Shown: positions 34,946 to 46,649 of the stretch, piece by piece
How positions within the stretch are numbered: the stretch's first letter is position 1
Layout: the number at the start of each line of letters is the position of its first letter
Source: Pseudomonas alcaliphila JAB1
Lineage (GTDB): Bacteria; Pseudomonadota; Gammaproteobacteria; Pseudomonadales; Pseudomonadaceae
Length of the DNA stretch: 64,000 bases
Direction: 5' to 3'
Assembly (NCBI RefSeq): GCF_001941865.1
Contig: NZ_CP016162.1
Location: 310,001-374,000 of the forward strand
The notes under the pieces: model-generated
The model's database searches: none
The model's input: only the letters and a program-made list of their open reading frames with translations
Told to the model about the DNA's origin: nothing
Translations under genes and position numbers: made by a program

Positions 34946-36325
34946 TTACACGGTGTGCAGGTACCAGTTGTATTCGAGGTCGGAGATGGTGGTCTCGAAC
35001 TCCTGCAGCTCGGCTTCCTTGCACGCGACGAAGATGTCGATGTACTTCGGATCGATGTACTTGTTCAGCACTTCGCTGTCGTCCAGCTCGCGCAGGGCAT
35101 CGCGCAGGTTGTTCGGCAGGCTCTGCTCGAGTTGCTCGTAGGAGTTGCCTTCGATCGGCTCGCCCGGGTCGATCTGGTTGGTCAGACCGTGGTGGATGCC
35201 GGCGAGGATCGACGCCAGCATCAGGTAGGGATTGGCGTCGGCACCGGCCACCCGGTGTTCGATGCGCACGGCGTCGGCGCTGCCGGTGGGCACGCGCACG
35301 GCCACGGTGCGGTTGTCCAGCGCCCAGCTCGGCGCGTTGGGCACGTAGAACTGCGCGCCGAAGCGGCGGTAGGAGTTCACGTTGGGGCAGAGGAAGGCCA
35401 TGCTCGCGGCCATGGTGTCGAGGATGCCGCCGATGGCGTGGCGCAGCGGCTGGTTCTCCAGCGGGTTGTCGGCGGCGAAGATGTTCTTGCCGGTCTTCTT
35501 GTCCAGCAGCGAGATGTGCACGTGCAGGCCGTTGCCGGCCTGGCCCGGGTAGGGCTTGGCCATGAAGGTGGAGTCCATCTCGTGGTCGTAGGCGATGTTC
35601 TTGATCAGGCGCTTGAGCAGCAGCGCGTAGTCGCAGGCCTTGATGGCGTCCTCGACGTGGTGCAGGTTGACCTCGAACTGCGCCGGGGCGCTTTCCTTGA
35701 CGATGGCGTCGGCCGGGATGCCCTGCTCCTTGGCGGCTTCGAGCATGTCCTGCAGGCAGTCGACGTATTCGTCGAGGTCGTCGATCAGGTACACCTGAGT
35801 GGAATGCGGGCGCTTGCCGGAGATCGGCGAGCGCGGCGGCTGCGGCCGGCCGTTCACGTTCTCCTGGTCGATCAGGTAGAACTCCAGTTCGAAGGCGGCG
35901 CAGATCTTCAGGCCCATGTCGTCGAACTTCTGCACCACCTGGCGCAGCACTTCGCGCGGGTCGGCGAAGAAGGGGGTGCCATCCAGTTCGTGCATGGTCA
36001 TCAGCAGCTGCGCGGTGGGGCGCTTCTGCCAGGGCTCGTTGCACAGGGTATTGGGGATGGGGAAGCAGATACGGTCGGCGTCACCGATATCCAGGCCAAG
36101 GCCGGTGCTCTCGACGGTGGAGCCATTGATGTCGAGGGCGAAGAGCGAGGCCGGCAGGTTGATGCCTTTCTCGTACACCTTGTGCAGGGCGTTTCGATCG
36201 ATGCGCTTGCCGCGCACCACGCCATTCATATCTGCAATAAGAAGGTCGACGAACTGGACCTCGGGATGTTCCTTGAGGAACGCGTTCGCTTCGTTAAGCT
36301 GAACGGCACGCGGGGGTACCGACAT
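34946..36325 (-). CDS. spuI: Gamma-glutamyl-polyamine synthetase SpuI (glutamine-synthetase-like)
   Basis: A 459-aa ligase of the glutamine synthetase superfamily that joins glutamate to putrescine or another polyamine with ATP. Motifs are present: DLLIADMNGVVRGKRIDRNA, the metal/glutamate segment CAAFELEFYLIDQENV, the ATP segment FMAKPYPGQAGNGLHVHISL and NSYRRFGAQFYVPNAPSWAL. The ATG at 36325 (MSVPPRAVQLNE) has AAGGTG upstream. It is divergent from spuB and its own regulatory region lies in 36326-36600. In PAO1 PamA/Spu paralogues share substrates, so exact specificity is open. Confidence 0.92.
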   Translation of the reverse strand: MSVPPRAVQLNEANAFLKEHPEVQFVDLLIADMNGVVRGKRIDRNALHKVYEKGINLPASLFALDINGSTVESTGLGLDIGDADRICFPIPNTLCNEPWQKRPTAQLLMTMHELDGTPFFADPREVLRQVVQKFDDMGLKICAAFELEFYLIDQENVNGRPQPPRSPISGKRPHSTQVYLIDDLDEYVDCLQDMLEAAKEQGIPADAIVKESAPAQFEVNLHHVEDAIKACDYALLLKRLIKNIAYDHEMDSTFMAKPYPGQAGNGLHVHISLLDKKTGKNIFAADNPLENQPLRHAIGGILDTMAASMAFLCPNVNSYRRFGAQFYVPNAPSWALDNRTVAVRVPTGSADAVRIEHRVAGADANPYLMLASILAGIHHGLTNQIDPGEPIEGNSYEQLEQSLPNNLRDALRELDDSEVLNKYIDPKYIDIFVACKEAELQEFETTISDLEYNWYLHTV

Positions 36326-36600
36326 GATGCAACACCTTTTTGTTAAATATATCAATCATGCGACTGCATGGGTGTGAGTCAATCCGAAACGCACTTTACT
36401 GTCAAGCTGGCCCAATGATGCCCTGTAGTGGGGCGTGGTGGCCATTTTTGGGGCATTTCAAGGCCTTTCAGCGGGCTCCAAGCGTTGATCTTTCAGGCTG
36501 CTCAGTGGGGTGTGTTCAATTTTTTACAGAGCTATTGTGTAAAAAAATGAACAAGGCTAAGCTCGGTTCAAACCCATAACAGCAATAATACGGGTGTCTC
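36326..36600. promoter_or_regulatory. Divergent promoter region of spuI and the spuA/spuB side
   Basis: It contains AT-rich promoter-like stretches (TTTTTGTTAAATATATCAAT next to spuI, and TTTTTTACAGAGCTATTGTG then TAAAAAAATGAAC on the spuB side). No gene was seen. No confident sigma-54 site was found, although polyamine genes in pseudomonads are often nitrogen-responsive. Confidence 0.35.
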
Positions 36601-37002
36601 ATGTTTTGCCTGCCGGCCATCGGCGTCAGCGCTTGCACCAGGACCATCGGTCACGCGACCTCTTCCCTCATCAACGAGGCGAGCCCGCTCATCATGCGGG
36701 CCGCATCCGTCATGAGCATGACCGCTGCAACGCAGCAACATCTCTCCTTTACGGCCTCTGCGCCGCGCGGCCTGTCTCGTCAGGCTGTTCGCTCATTCCA
36801 TACCCTGCACGATAGCGTACGTGGCTGCGCAACGCTCCCTGGCGTGCGCCCTGGCCGTTGCTCTGCAACGCACCGCCCACTCGCGGGTTTCGCTTGGCTC
36901 GCGCAATGTCCCGAGCTAGACGGCTCGGGGCTCGTGAGAAAGGGTGAGCGATTTTATTTCGGTGGAGTGAAATGCCGGGTGTCGGAGGTGCCGCACCCCT
37001 AG
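36601..37002 (+). pseudogene. spuA: Relic of spuA (PuuD-like gamma-glutamyl-GABA hydrolase), N-terminal fragment
   Basis: A 133-codon open frame whose first about 35 residues (MFCLPAIGVSACTRTIGHAT, then SSLINEASPLIMRAA) resemble the start of SpuA/PuuD glutamine amidotransferases (LPxIGVxxCxRxxG, and GHATxxL in E. coli PuuD). Codons in this part are strongly GC-ending, as in real genes. The remainder shows no amidotransferase features: no CRG nucleophile and no HPEW. It lies exactly where spuA (PA0297) precedes spuB in PAO1, but is about 640 bases too short. Calling it a decayed spuA is inference from a short match. Confidence 0.5.
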
Positions 37003-37020
37003 TAGCATCCACCCGAATAT

Positions 37021-37067
37021 CTCGCCTTCTTTCAGGCCTTTGGTGAGGCTTGCAGGGAGAAGGCGGG
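37021..37067 (+). promoter_or_regulatory. Strong two-tier hairpin in the spuB leader
   Basis: CGCCTTCT (37023-37030) pairs with AGAAGGCG (37058-37065). Inside, CAGGCCT (37033-37039) pairs with AGGCTTG (37046-37052) around a six-base loop. No T run follows, so it is not a terminator. It ends about 53 bases before the spuB ATG, a position suited to an mRNA leader element. Confidence 0.6.
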
Positions 37068-37119
37068 GCAACGCTGAACCCGCTATAACTCAAGCTGGTT
37101 CTACAACCCTGAGGTCTCT

Positions 37120-38478
37120 ATGAGTACCAAGCTAGACCAGCTCACGAGCTGGCTGAAAGAACGCAAAATCACCGAAGTCGAATGCCTGATCAGTGACCTG
37201 ACCGGCATTGCCCGCGGCAAGATCTCGCCGACCAACAAGTTTCTCGACGAGAAAGGCATGCGCCTCCCCGAGAGCGTGCTGCTGCAGACCGTGACCGGCG
37301 ACTATGTCGAGGACGACATCTATTACGACCTGCTGGACGAAGCGGACATCGACATGTTCTGCCGTCCGGACGCCAACGCTGTCTTCGTCGTGCCCTGGGC
37401 CATCGAGCCCACCGCCATGGTGATCCACGATACGTTCGACAAGCAGGGCAACCCTATCGAACTGTCGCCGCGCAACATCCTCAAGAAGGTGTTGCAGATG
37501 TACGCCGAGAAGGGCTGGAAGCCCATCGTCGCACCGGAGATGGAGTTCTACCTGACCAAGCGCAACAGCGATCCGGACTTCCCGCTGGTAGCACCTGTTG
37601 GCCGCTCCGGCCGCCCGGAAACCGGCCGGCAGAGCTTTTCCATCGACGCGGCCAACGAGTTCGACCCGCTGTTCGAAGACATGTACGACTGGTGCGAACT
37701 GCAAGGCCTGGATCTGGACACCCTGATCCACGAAGAAGGCCCGGCGCAGATGGAAATCAACTTCCGTCATGGCGATGCACTGCACCTGGCCGACCAGATT
37801 CTGGTGTTCAAGCGCACCATGCGTGAGGCCGCGCTCAAGCATGACGTGGCGGCCACGTTCATGGCCAAGCCGATCACCGACGAGCCTGGCAGCGCCATGC
37901 ACATCCACCAGAGCGTGGTCGACATCAAAACCGGCAAGAACATCTTCTCCAATGAAGACGGGACGATGAGCGAGCTGTTCATGCACCACATCGGGGGGCT
38001 GCAGAAATACATCCCCGAGCTGCTGCCGCTGTTCGCGCCGAACGTCAACTCGTTCCGCCGCTTCCTGCCCGATACCTCGGCGCCGGTGAACGTGGAATGG
38101 GGCGAGGAGAACCGCACCGTAGGCCTGCGCGTGCCTGAGGCGACTCCGCAGAACCGTCGTGTGGAAAACCGCCTGGCTGGCGCTGATGCCAACCCCTACC
38201 TGGTGCTGGCGGCGACCCTGCTGTGCGGCTACATGGGCATGGTCGGCGGGGTCAAACCCGGCGCGCCGGTCAAGGGCCGCGGTTACGAGCGTCGCAATCT
38301 GCGCCTGCCGGTGACCATCGAGAGCGCCCTGGAGCGTATGGAAGCCTGCAAGGACGCCGAGAAATTCCTCGGCGAGAAGTTCATCCGTGGCTATGTCGCG
38401 GTCAAGCGTGCCGAGCACGAGAACTTCAAGCGCGTGATCAGCTCCTGGGAACGCGAGTTCCTCTTGCTGTCGGTGTAG
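37120..38478 (+). CDS. spuB: Glutamate-putrescine ligase SpuB
   Basis: A 452-aa glutamine-synthetase-family enzyme forming gamma-glutamylputrescine from glutamate, putrescine and ATP, the first step of the gamma-glutamylation route. Motifs are present: [20 protein letters not shown], the metal-binding [17 protein letters not shown], the [22 protein letters not shown] segment and [20 protein letters not shown]. It starts the long plus-strand polyamine set (spuB, spuC, three binding proteins, spuFGH). A REP pair separates it from spuC. Confidence 0.94.
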   Translation: MSTKLDQLTSWLKERKITEVECLISDLTGIARGKISPTNKFLDEKGMRLPESVLLQTVTGDYVEDDIYYDLLDEADIDMFCRPDANAVFVVPWAIEPTAMVIHDTFDKQGNPIELSPRNILKKVLQMYAEKGWKPIVAPEMEFYLTKRNSDPDFPLVAPVGRSGRPETGRQSFSIDAANEFDPLFEDMYDWCELQGLDLDTLIHEEGPAQMEINFRHGDALHLADQILVFKRTMREAALKHDVAATFMAKPITDEPGSAMHIHQSVVDIKTGKNIFSNEDGTMSELFMHHIGGLQKYIPELLPLFAPNVNSFRRFLPDTSAPVNVEWGEENRTVGLRVPEATPQNRRVENRLAGADANPYLVLAATLLCGYMGMVGGVKPGAPVKGRGYERRNLRLPVTIESALERMEACKDAEKFLGEKFIRGYVAVKRAEHENFKRVISSWEREFLLLSV

Positions 38479-38491
38479 TTCCGGCGCAGGT

Positions 38492-38565
38492 GTAGGGTGG
38501 GCTTTAGCCCACCATTGCAGGCCGATTCGGTGGGCTGAAGCGGATCGCCGCCCGGCCCACTCTAC
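38492..38565. repeat. REP pair between spuB and spuC, right arm interrupted
   Basis: The left arm is GTAGGGTGGGCTTTAGCCCA. The right arm, GGTGGGCTGAAG...CCCACTCTAC, carries about 12-15 extra bases (CGGATCGCCGCC) in its loop. It is of the same subfamily as 1788-1854. Confidence 0.78.
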
Positions 38566-38608
38566 AAGAGTCCGTGAGCCGGCCGCGTTCACAGAAGAAG
38601 GTGTGGTA

Positions 38609-39982
38609 ATGAACAAGCAAGCCAAGAACCCCAAGACCGCCCACTGGCAGGCCCTGAGCCAGGCCCACCATCTGGCACCGTTCAGTGATTACAAGCAGCT
38701 GGCCGAGAAGGGCCCGCGCATCATCACCGAGGCAAAAGGCGTGCACCTGTGGGACAGCGAGGGCAACAAGATCCTCGATGGCATGGCCGGTCTGTGGTGC
38801 GTGGCCGTCGGCTATGGCCGCGAGGAGCTGGTCGAGGCCGCGGCGACGCAGATGCGCCAGTTGCCGTTCTACAACACCTTCTTCCAGACCGCCCATCCAC
38901 CGGTGCTGGAGCTGGCCCATGCCATCTCCCAACTGGCGCCGGCCGGCATGAACCACGTGTTCTTCACCGGCTCGGGCTCGGAAGGCAACGACACCATGCT
39001 GCGCCTGGTACGCCACTACTGGGCGTGCAAAGGCCAACCGCAGAAGAAGATCATCATCGGTCGCGAGAATGGCTACCACGGCTCCACCGTGGCCGGCGCC
39101 AGCCTCGGCGGCATGAAATTCATGCACGAGCAGGGCGACCTGCCGATTCCGGGCATCGCCCATATCCCGCAGCCGTACTGGTTCGGTGAAGGTGGTGATA
39201 TGAGCCCGGAGGCCTTCGGCATCTGGGCCGCTGACCAGTTGGAGAAGAAGATTCTCGAACTGGGCGAAGAGAATGTCGCGGCCTTCATCGCCGAGCCGAT
39301 CCAGGGCGCCGGCGGCGTGATCATCCCGCCGGACAGCTACTGGCCGCGCATCAAGGAAATCCTCGCCAAGTACGACATCCTCTTCGTCGCCGACGAAGTG
39401 ATCTGCGGTTTCGGCCGTACCGGCGAATGGTTCGGCAGTCAGTATTACGACCTCAAGCCTGACCTGATGACCATCGCCAAGGGCCTTACCAGCGGCTACG
39501 TGCCGATGGGCGGGCTGATCGTCAGCGACAAGGTGTTCGAGGTGATCGCGGCGCACGGCGATTTCAACCATGGCTTCACCTATTCCGGCCATCCGGTGGC
39601 GGCAGCGGTGGGCCTGGAGAACCTGCGCATTCTCAAGGAAGAAGGCATCGTCGAGCGGGTGAAGACAGAATCGGCACCGTATTTGCAGCGTCGTCTACGT
39701 GAGCTGGCGGATCACCCGCTGGTGGGCGAAGTGCGCGGCGTCGGCATGCTTGGTGCCATCGAGTTGGTGCAGGACAAGGCGACGCGTACACGTTATCCGG
39801 GTGACAAGGCGGTAGGCATGATCTGCCGCGGCCACTGCTTTAATAACGGTCTGATCATGCGCGCCGTGGGCGACACCATGATCATTGCGCCACCACTGGT
39901 GATCAGCCAGGCGGAAGTGGATGAGCTGGTAGAGAAAGCACGCAAGTGCCTGGATCTGACCCTGCGTGACCTGTCGGTCTGA
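38609..39982 (+). CDS. spuC: Polyamine:pyruvate transaminase SpuC
   Basis: A 457-aa class III PLP-dependent aminotransferase that converts putrescine (and cadaverine or spermidine) with pyruvate to the aminoaldehyde and alanine. Motifs are present: [38 protein letters not shown], the PLP-ring segment [19 protein letters not shown], and the Schiff-base lysine in [15 protein letters not shown]. The ATG at 38609 ([14 protein letters not shown]) has GAAGAAGG upstream. It matches PA0299 in order. Confidence 0.95.
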   Translation: MNKQAKNPKTAHWQALSQAHHLAPFSDYKQLAEKGPRIITEAKGVHLWDSEGNKILDGMAGLWCVAVGYGREELVEAAATQMRQLPFYNTFFQTAHPPVLELAHAISQLAPAGMNHVFFTGSGSEGNDTMLRLVRHYWACKGQPQKKIIIGRENGYHGSTVAGASLGGMKFMHEQGDLPIPGIAHIPQPYWFGEGGDMSPEAFGIWAADQLEKKILELGEENVAAFIAEPIQGAGGVIIPPDSYWPRIKEILAKYDILFVADEVICGFGRTGEWFGSQYYDLKPDLMTIAKGLTSGYVPMGGLIVSDKVFEVIAAHGDFNHGFTYSGHPVAAAVGLENLRILKEEGIVERVKTESAPYLQRRLRELADHPLVGEVRGVGMLGAIELVQDKATRTRYPGDKAVGMICRGHCFNNGLIMRAVGDTMIIAPPLVISQAEVDELVEKARKCLDLTLRDLSV

Positions 39983-40020
39983 AAGCCCGCAGTCACGGAA
40001 AGTTGTCAGCGGTGCCATGA

Positions 40021-42373
<2,353 letters not shown>

Positions 42374-42395
42374 TCGGCGGAAGATTTTCCTATAA

Positions 42396-43532
<1,137 letters not shown>

Positions 43533-43539
43533 TCGTTCC

Positions 43540-43562
43540 TGCCCGGCCGCAGGGGTCGGGCA
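43540..43562 (+). promoter_or_regulatory. Intercistronic hairpin after spuE
   Basis: TGCCCG at 43540-43545 pairs with CGGGCA at 43557-43562, with partly paired GCC/GGG inside. It lies between the receptor gene and spuF and has no T run. Confidence 0.6.
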
Positions 43563-43585
43563 CAATCTTCCGGGAGTTTTCCTAA

Positions 43586-44740
43586 ATGGCTGTTGCCTCC
43601 AGCGCCTACAAAAAAGCCCTCGAGGGGGATCAGACACCGAAAGAGGTGCTGGTCAAGATCGATCGGGTGACCAAGAAGTTCGACGAGACGGTGGCCGTCG
43701 ACGACGTCTCGCTGACCATCAACAAGGGCGAGATCTTCGCCCTGCTGGGTGGTTCCGGCTCCGGCAAGTCGACCCTGCTGCGCATGCTCGCCGGCTTCGA
43801 ACGTCCGACCGAAGGGCGCATCATCCTCGATGGCGTCGACATCACCGACATGCCGCCCTACCAGCGGCCGATCAACATGATGTTCCAGTCCTACGCGCTG
43901 TTCCCGCACATGACCGTGGCGCAGAACATCGCCTTCGGCCTGCAGCAGGACAAGTTGGCCAAGGCCGAGATCGAAGAGCGCGTGGCCGAGATGCTCAAGC
44001 TGGTACACATGACCCAGTACGCCAAGCGCAAGCCACACCAGCTCTCCGGTGGTCAGCGTCAGCGCGTGGCCCTGGCCCGCTCCCTGGCCAAACGCCCCAA
44101 GCTGCTGCTGCTCGACGAACCGATGGGCGCGCTGGACAAGAAGTTGCGTTCGCAGATGCAGTTGGAACTGGTGGAGATCATCGAGCGTGTCGGCGTGACC
44201 TGCGTGATGGTGACCCACGACCAGGAAGAGGCCATGACCATGGCCCAGCGCATCGCCATCATGCACCTGGGCTGGATCGCCCAGACCGGTAGCCCGATCG
44301 ATATCTACGAGACGCCGACCAGCCGCCTGGTGTGTGAGTTCATCGGCAACGTCAACCTGTTCGATGGTCAGATCACCAGCGACGAGGTCGACCACGCGAT
44401 CATCGACTGCCCGCATCTGGACAAGCCGATCTACATCGGTCACGGCGTCAGTACTCGCGCCGAGAACAAGTCCGTCAGCTACGCCCTGCGTCCGGAAAAA
44501 CTGCTGATGGCCACCGCGCTGCCGGATGACCACGAGCATCCCGAGTACAACTGGAGCCGTGGCCACGTGCACGACATCGCCTACCTCGGTGGTCACTCGG
44601 TGTACCACGTCAAGCTCACTTCCGGGCAGATCGTGCAGTGCTTCATCGCCAACGCCGAGCGCCGCGGCAAGCGCCCGACCTGGGACGATCCGGTGGTGGT
44701 GTACTGGGAAGACGACAGCGGCGTGGTACTGCAATCATGA
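43586..44740 (+). CDS. spuF: Polyamine ABC transporter ATPase SpuF (PotG type)
   Basis: A 384-aa ATPase powering uptake by SpuGH. Walker A GGSGSGKST, Q-loop FQSYALFPHM, signature LSGGQRQRVALARSLAKRPK, Walker B LLLLDEPMGALD, and H-loop VMVTHDQEEAM are all intact. The C-terminal about 140 residues form the TOBE regulatory domain (EFIGNVNLFDG, then YALRPEKLLMA). It overlaps spuG by four bases (ATGA). The length equals that of related PotG/SpuF proteins. Confidence 0.96.
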   Translation: MAVASSAYKKALEGDQTPKEVLVKIDRVTKKFDETVAVDDVSLTINKGEIFALLGGSGSGKSTLLRMLAGFERPTEGRIILDGVDITDMPPYQRPINMMFQSYALFPHMTVAQNIAFGLQQDKLAKAEIEERVAEMLKLVHMTQYAKRKPHQLSGGQRQRVALARSLAKRPKLLLLDEPMGALDKKLRSQMQLELVEIIERVGVTCVMVTHDQEEAMTMAQRIAIMHLGWIAQTGSPIDIYETPTSRLVCEFIGNVNLFDGQITSDEVDHAIIDCPHLDKPIYIGHGVSTRAENKSVSYALRPEKLLMATALPDDHEHPEYNWSRGHVHDIAYLGGHSVYHVKLTSGQIVQCFIANAERRGKRPTWDDPVVVYWEDDSGVVLQS

Positions 44741-45645
44741 AACCGAGCAAACTGGCGCGCTATCTGCCCACTGGGCGGCATGCCGTTATCGGCATACCCT
44801 TCCTCTGGCTGTTCATGTTCTTCCTGCTGCCCTTCATCATCGTGCTGAAGATCAGCTTCGCCGAAGCCGACGTGGCGATTCCGCCCTATACGGAAATTTA
44901 CCAGTGGGCGGACAACAAGCTGACGCTGCTGTTGAATTTCGGCAACTACATCTTCCTCAGCGAAGATGCCCTGTACCTGTCGGCCTACCTGGGTTCGCTG
45001 CAGATCGCCTTCTTCAGCACCTTGCTCTGCCTGTTGATCGGCTACCCGATGGCCTATGCCATCGCGCGTGCGCCGAAAGAGCACCAGACGGTACTGCTGC
45101 TGCTGATCATGATGCCGACCTGGACTGCGATCCTGATCCGCGTCTATGCCTGGATGGGCATTCTCGGCAACAACGGCCTGCTCAACAGCCTGCTGATGGG
45201 CATTGGTCTGATCGATACGCCGCTGCAGATCCTCAACACCAACACCGCGGTCTATATCGGCGTCGTGTATTCGTACCTGCCGTTCATGATCCTGCCGCTC
45301 TACGCCAACCTGGTGAAGCACGACCTCAGCCTGCTGGAGGCCGCCTCCGACCTGGGTTCGAGCAACTTCAACAACTTCTGGAAGATCACCGTGCCGCTGT
45401 CGAAGAACGGCATCATCGCCGGCTCCATGCTGGTGTTCATTCCGGTGGTCGGTGAATTCGTCATCCCCGAACTGCTCGGCGGCCCGGAGACCCTGATGAT
45501 CGGCAAGGTGCTGTGGCAGGAGTTCTTCAACAACCGCGACTGGCCGGTGGCGTCCGCCCTGGCGGTGGTGATGCTGGCGATCCTGATCGTCCCCATCATC
45601 CTGTTCAACCGTAACCAGGCGAAAGAACTGGAGGGCCGGCCATGA
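44737..45645 (+). CDS. spuG: Polyamine ABC transporter permease SpuG (PotH type)
   Basis: A 302-aa inner-membrane protein with six hydrophobic segments (the first, VIGIPFLWLFMFFLLPFIIV). The EAA loop EAASDLGSSNFNNFWKITVP near residue 205 contacts the ATPase. The start at 44737 overlaps spuF and gives the proper cytoplasmic N-terminus; spuH overlaps its stop in the same way. The overlap chain implies equal production of F, G and H. Confidence 0.95.
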   Translation: MKPSKLARYLPTGRHAVIGIPFLWLFMFFLLPFIIVLKISFAEADVAIPPYTEIYQWADNKLTLLLNFGNYIFLSEDALYLSAYLGSLQIAFFSTLLCLLIGYPMAYAIARAPKEHQTVLLLLIMMPTWTAILIRVYAWMGILGNNGLLNSLLMGIGLIDTPLQILNTNTAVYIGVVYSYLPFMILPLYANLVKHDLSLLEAASDLGSSNFNNFWKITVPLSKNGIIAGSMLVFIPVVGEFVIPELLGGPETLMIGKVLWQEFFNNRDWPVASALAVVMLAILIVPIILFNRNQAKELEGRP

Positions 45646-46529
45646 AGCGTTTCAGTTTCTCCAGCATCATGCTCTGGGCTGGCCTGATCTTCATCTACCT
45701 GCCCATGGTCATCCTGGTCATCTACTCGTTCAACGCCTCGCGGCTGGTAACGGTATGGGGTGGCTGGTCGGTGAAGTGGTACGTCGGCCTGCTGGACAAC
45801 ACACAGTTGATGAACTCGGTGATGCGCTCGCTGGAAATCGCCTGCTACACCGCCATTGCGGCGGTGGCGCTGGGCACCCTGGCGGCCTTCGTGCTGACTC
45901 GCATCACCCACTTCAAGGGACGCACTCTGTTCGGTGGCCTGGTCACTGCACCGCTGGTGATGCCGGAAGTGATCACCGGTCTGTCGCTGCTGCTGCTGTT
46001 CGTGCTGATGGCGCAGTTGATCGGCTGGCCGATGCAGCGTGGCATGACCACCATCTGGATCGCCCACACCACCTTCTGCTCGGCCTATGTGGCGGTGGTG
46101 GTGTCGTCGCGTCTGCGTGAACTGGACATGTCCATCGAAGAGGCGGCCATGGACTTGGGAGCGCGGCCATGGAAGGTGTTCTTCCTGATCACCGTGCCGA
46201 TGATCGCGCCGTCGCTGGCAGCAGGGGCGATGATGTCCTTCGCCCTGTCGCTGGACGACCTGGTTCTGGCCAGCTTCGTCTCCGGTCCGGGCTCGACCAC
46301 TCTGCCGATGGAGATCTTCTCCGCCGTGCGCCTGGGGGTTAAGCCGGAGATCAACGCGGTGGCCAGCCTGATCCTGCTGGCAGTGTCGTTCGCCACCTTC
46401 CTGGCTTGGTTCTTCGCCCATCGCGCCGAGGAAAAACGCAAGAAGGCCATGCAGCAGGCCATGGACGAGACCACCAAGCCGTCCTGGCAGCAGGTCGTCG
46501 ATAGCCGTCGCAGCACCAGCAGCAACTGA
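45642..46529 (+). CDS. spuH: Polyamine ABC transporter permease SpuH (PotI type)
   Basis: A 295-aa inner-membrane protein with six hydrophobic segments (IMLWAGLIFIYLPMVILVIY first). The EAA loop EEAAMDLGARPWKVFFLITV lies near residue 165, and SFALSLDDLVLASFVSGPGS follows. It heterodimerises with SpuG. It is the last gene of the operon and is followed by a perfect terminator hairpin. Confidence 0.95.
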   Translation: MKRFSFSSIMLWAGLIFIYLPMVILVIYSFNASRLVTVWGGWSVKWYVGLLDNTQLMNSVMRSLEIACYTAIAAVALGTLAAFVLTRITHFKGRTLFGGLVTAPLVMPEVITGLSLLLLFVLMAQLIGWPMQRGMTTIWIAHTTFCSAYVAVVVSSRLRELDMSIEEAAMDLGARPWKVFFLITVPMIAPSLAAGAMMSFALSLDDLVLASFVSGPGSTTLPMEIFSAVRLGVKPEINAVASLILLAVSFATFLAWFFAHRAEEKRKKAMQQAMDETTKPSWQQVVDSRRSTSSN

Positions 46530-46545
46530 GCTTCTGGCTGAAAGC

Positions 46546-46573
46546 AAAAACGGGCCCCGCGGGGCCCGTTTTT
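46546..46573 (+). terminator. Rho-independent terminator after spuH
   Basis: AAAAACGGGCCCCG directly followed by its complement CGGGGCCCGTTTTT, a 28-base perfect palindrome. It is probably active for both the spu operon and the convergent triphosphatase gene. Confidence 0.9.
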
Positions 46574-46582
46574 CATGGGTGT

Positions 46583-46635
46583 GTGGGAGGGGCTTTAGCC
46601 GCGACGTCCACGCTCGCCGCTGAAGCGCCTCCCAC
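46583..46635. repeat. REP pair, GTGGGAGGGGCTTTAGCCGCG type
   Basis: GTGGGAGGGGCTTTAGCCGC and the mirrored GCCGCTGAAGCGCCTCCCAC. It is the same subfamily as 27761-27811, here between two convergent genes. Confidence 0.85.
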
Positions 46636-46649
46636 GGCTGTGTACCCGA

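Noticed and set aside
36400..36480. Sigma-54 -24/-12 promoter near spuI (TGGCCC...TGCCC)
   Set aside because: GG-GC spacing does not fit the strict ten-base requirement.
36749..37093. 114-aa minus-strand frame in the spuI-spuB gap
   Set aside because: Arg/Pro-rich low-complexity protein, no ribosome site, overlaps the spuA relic.
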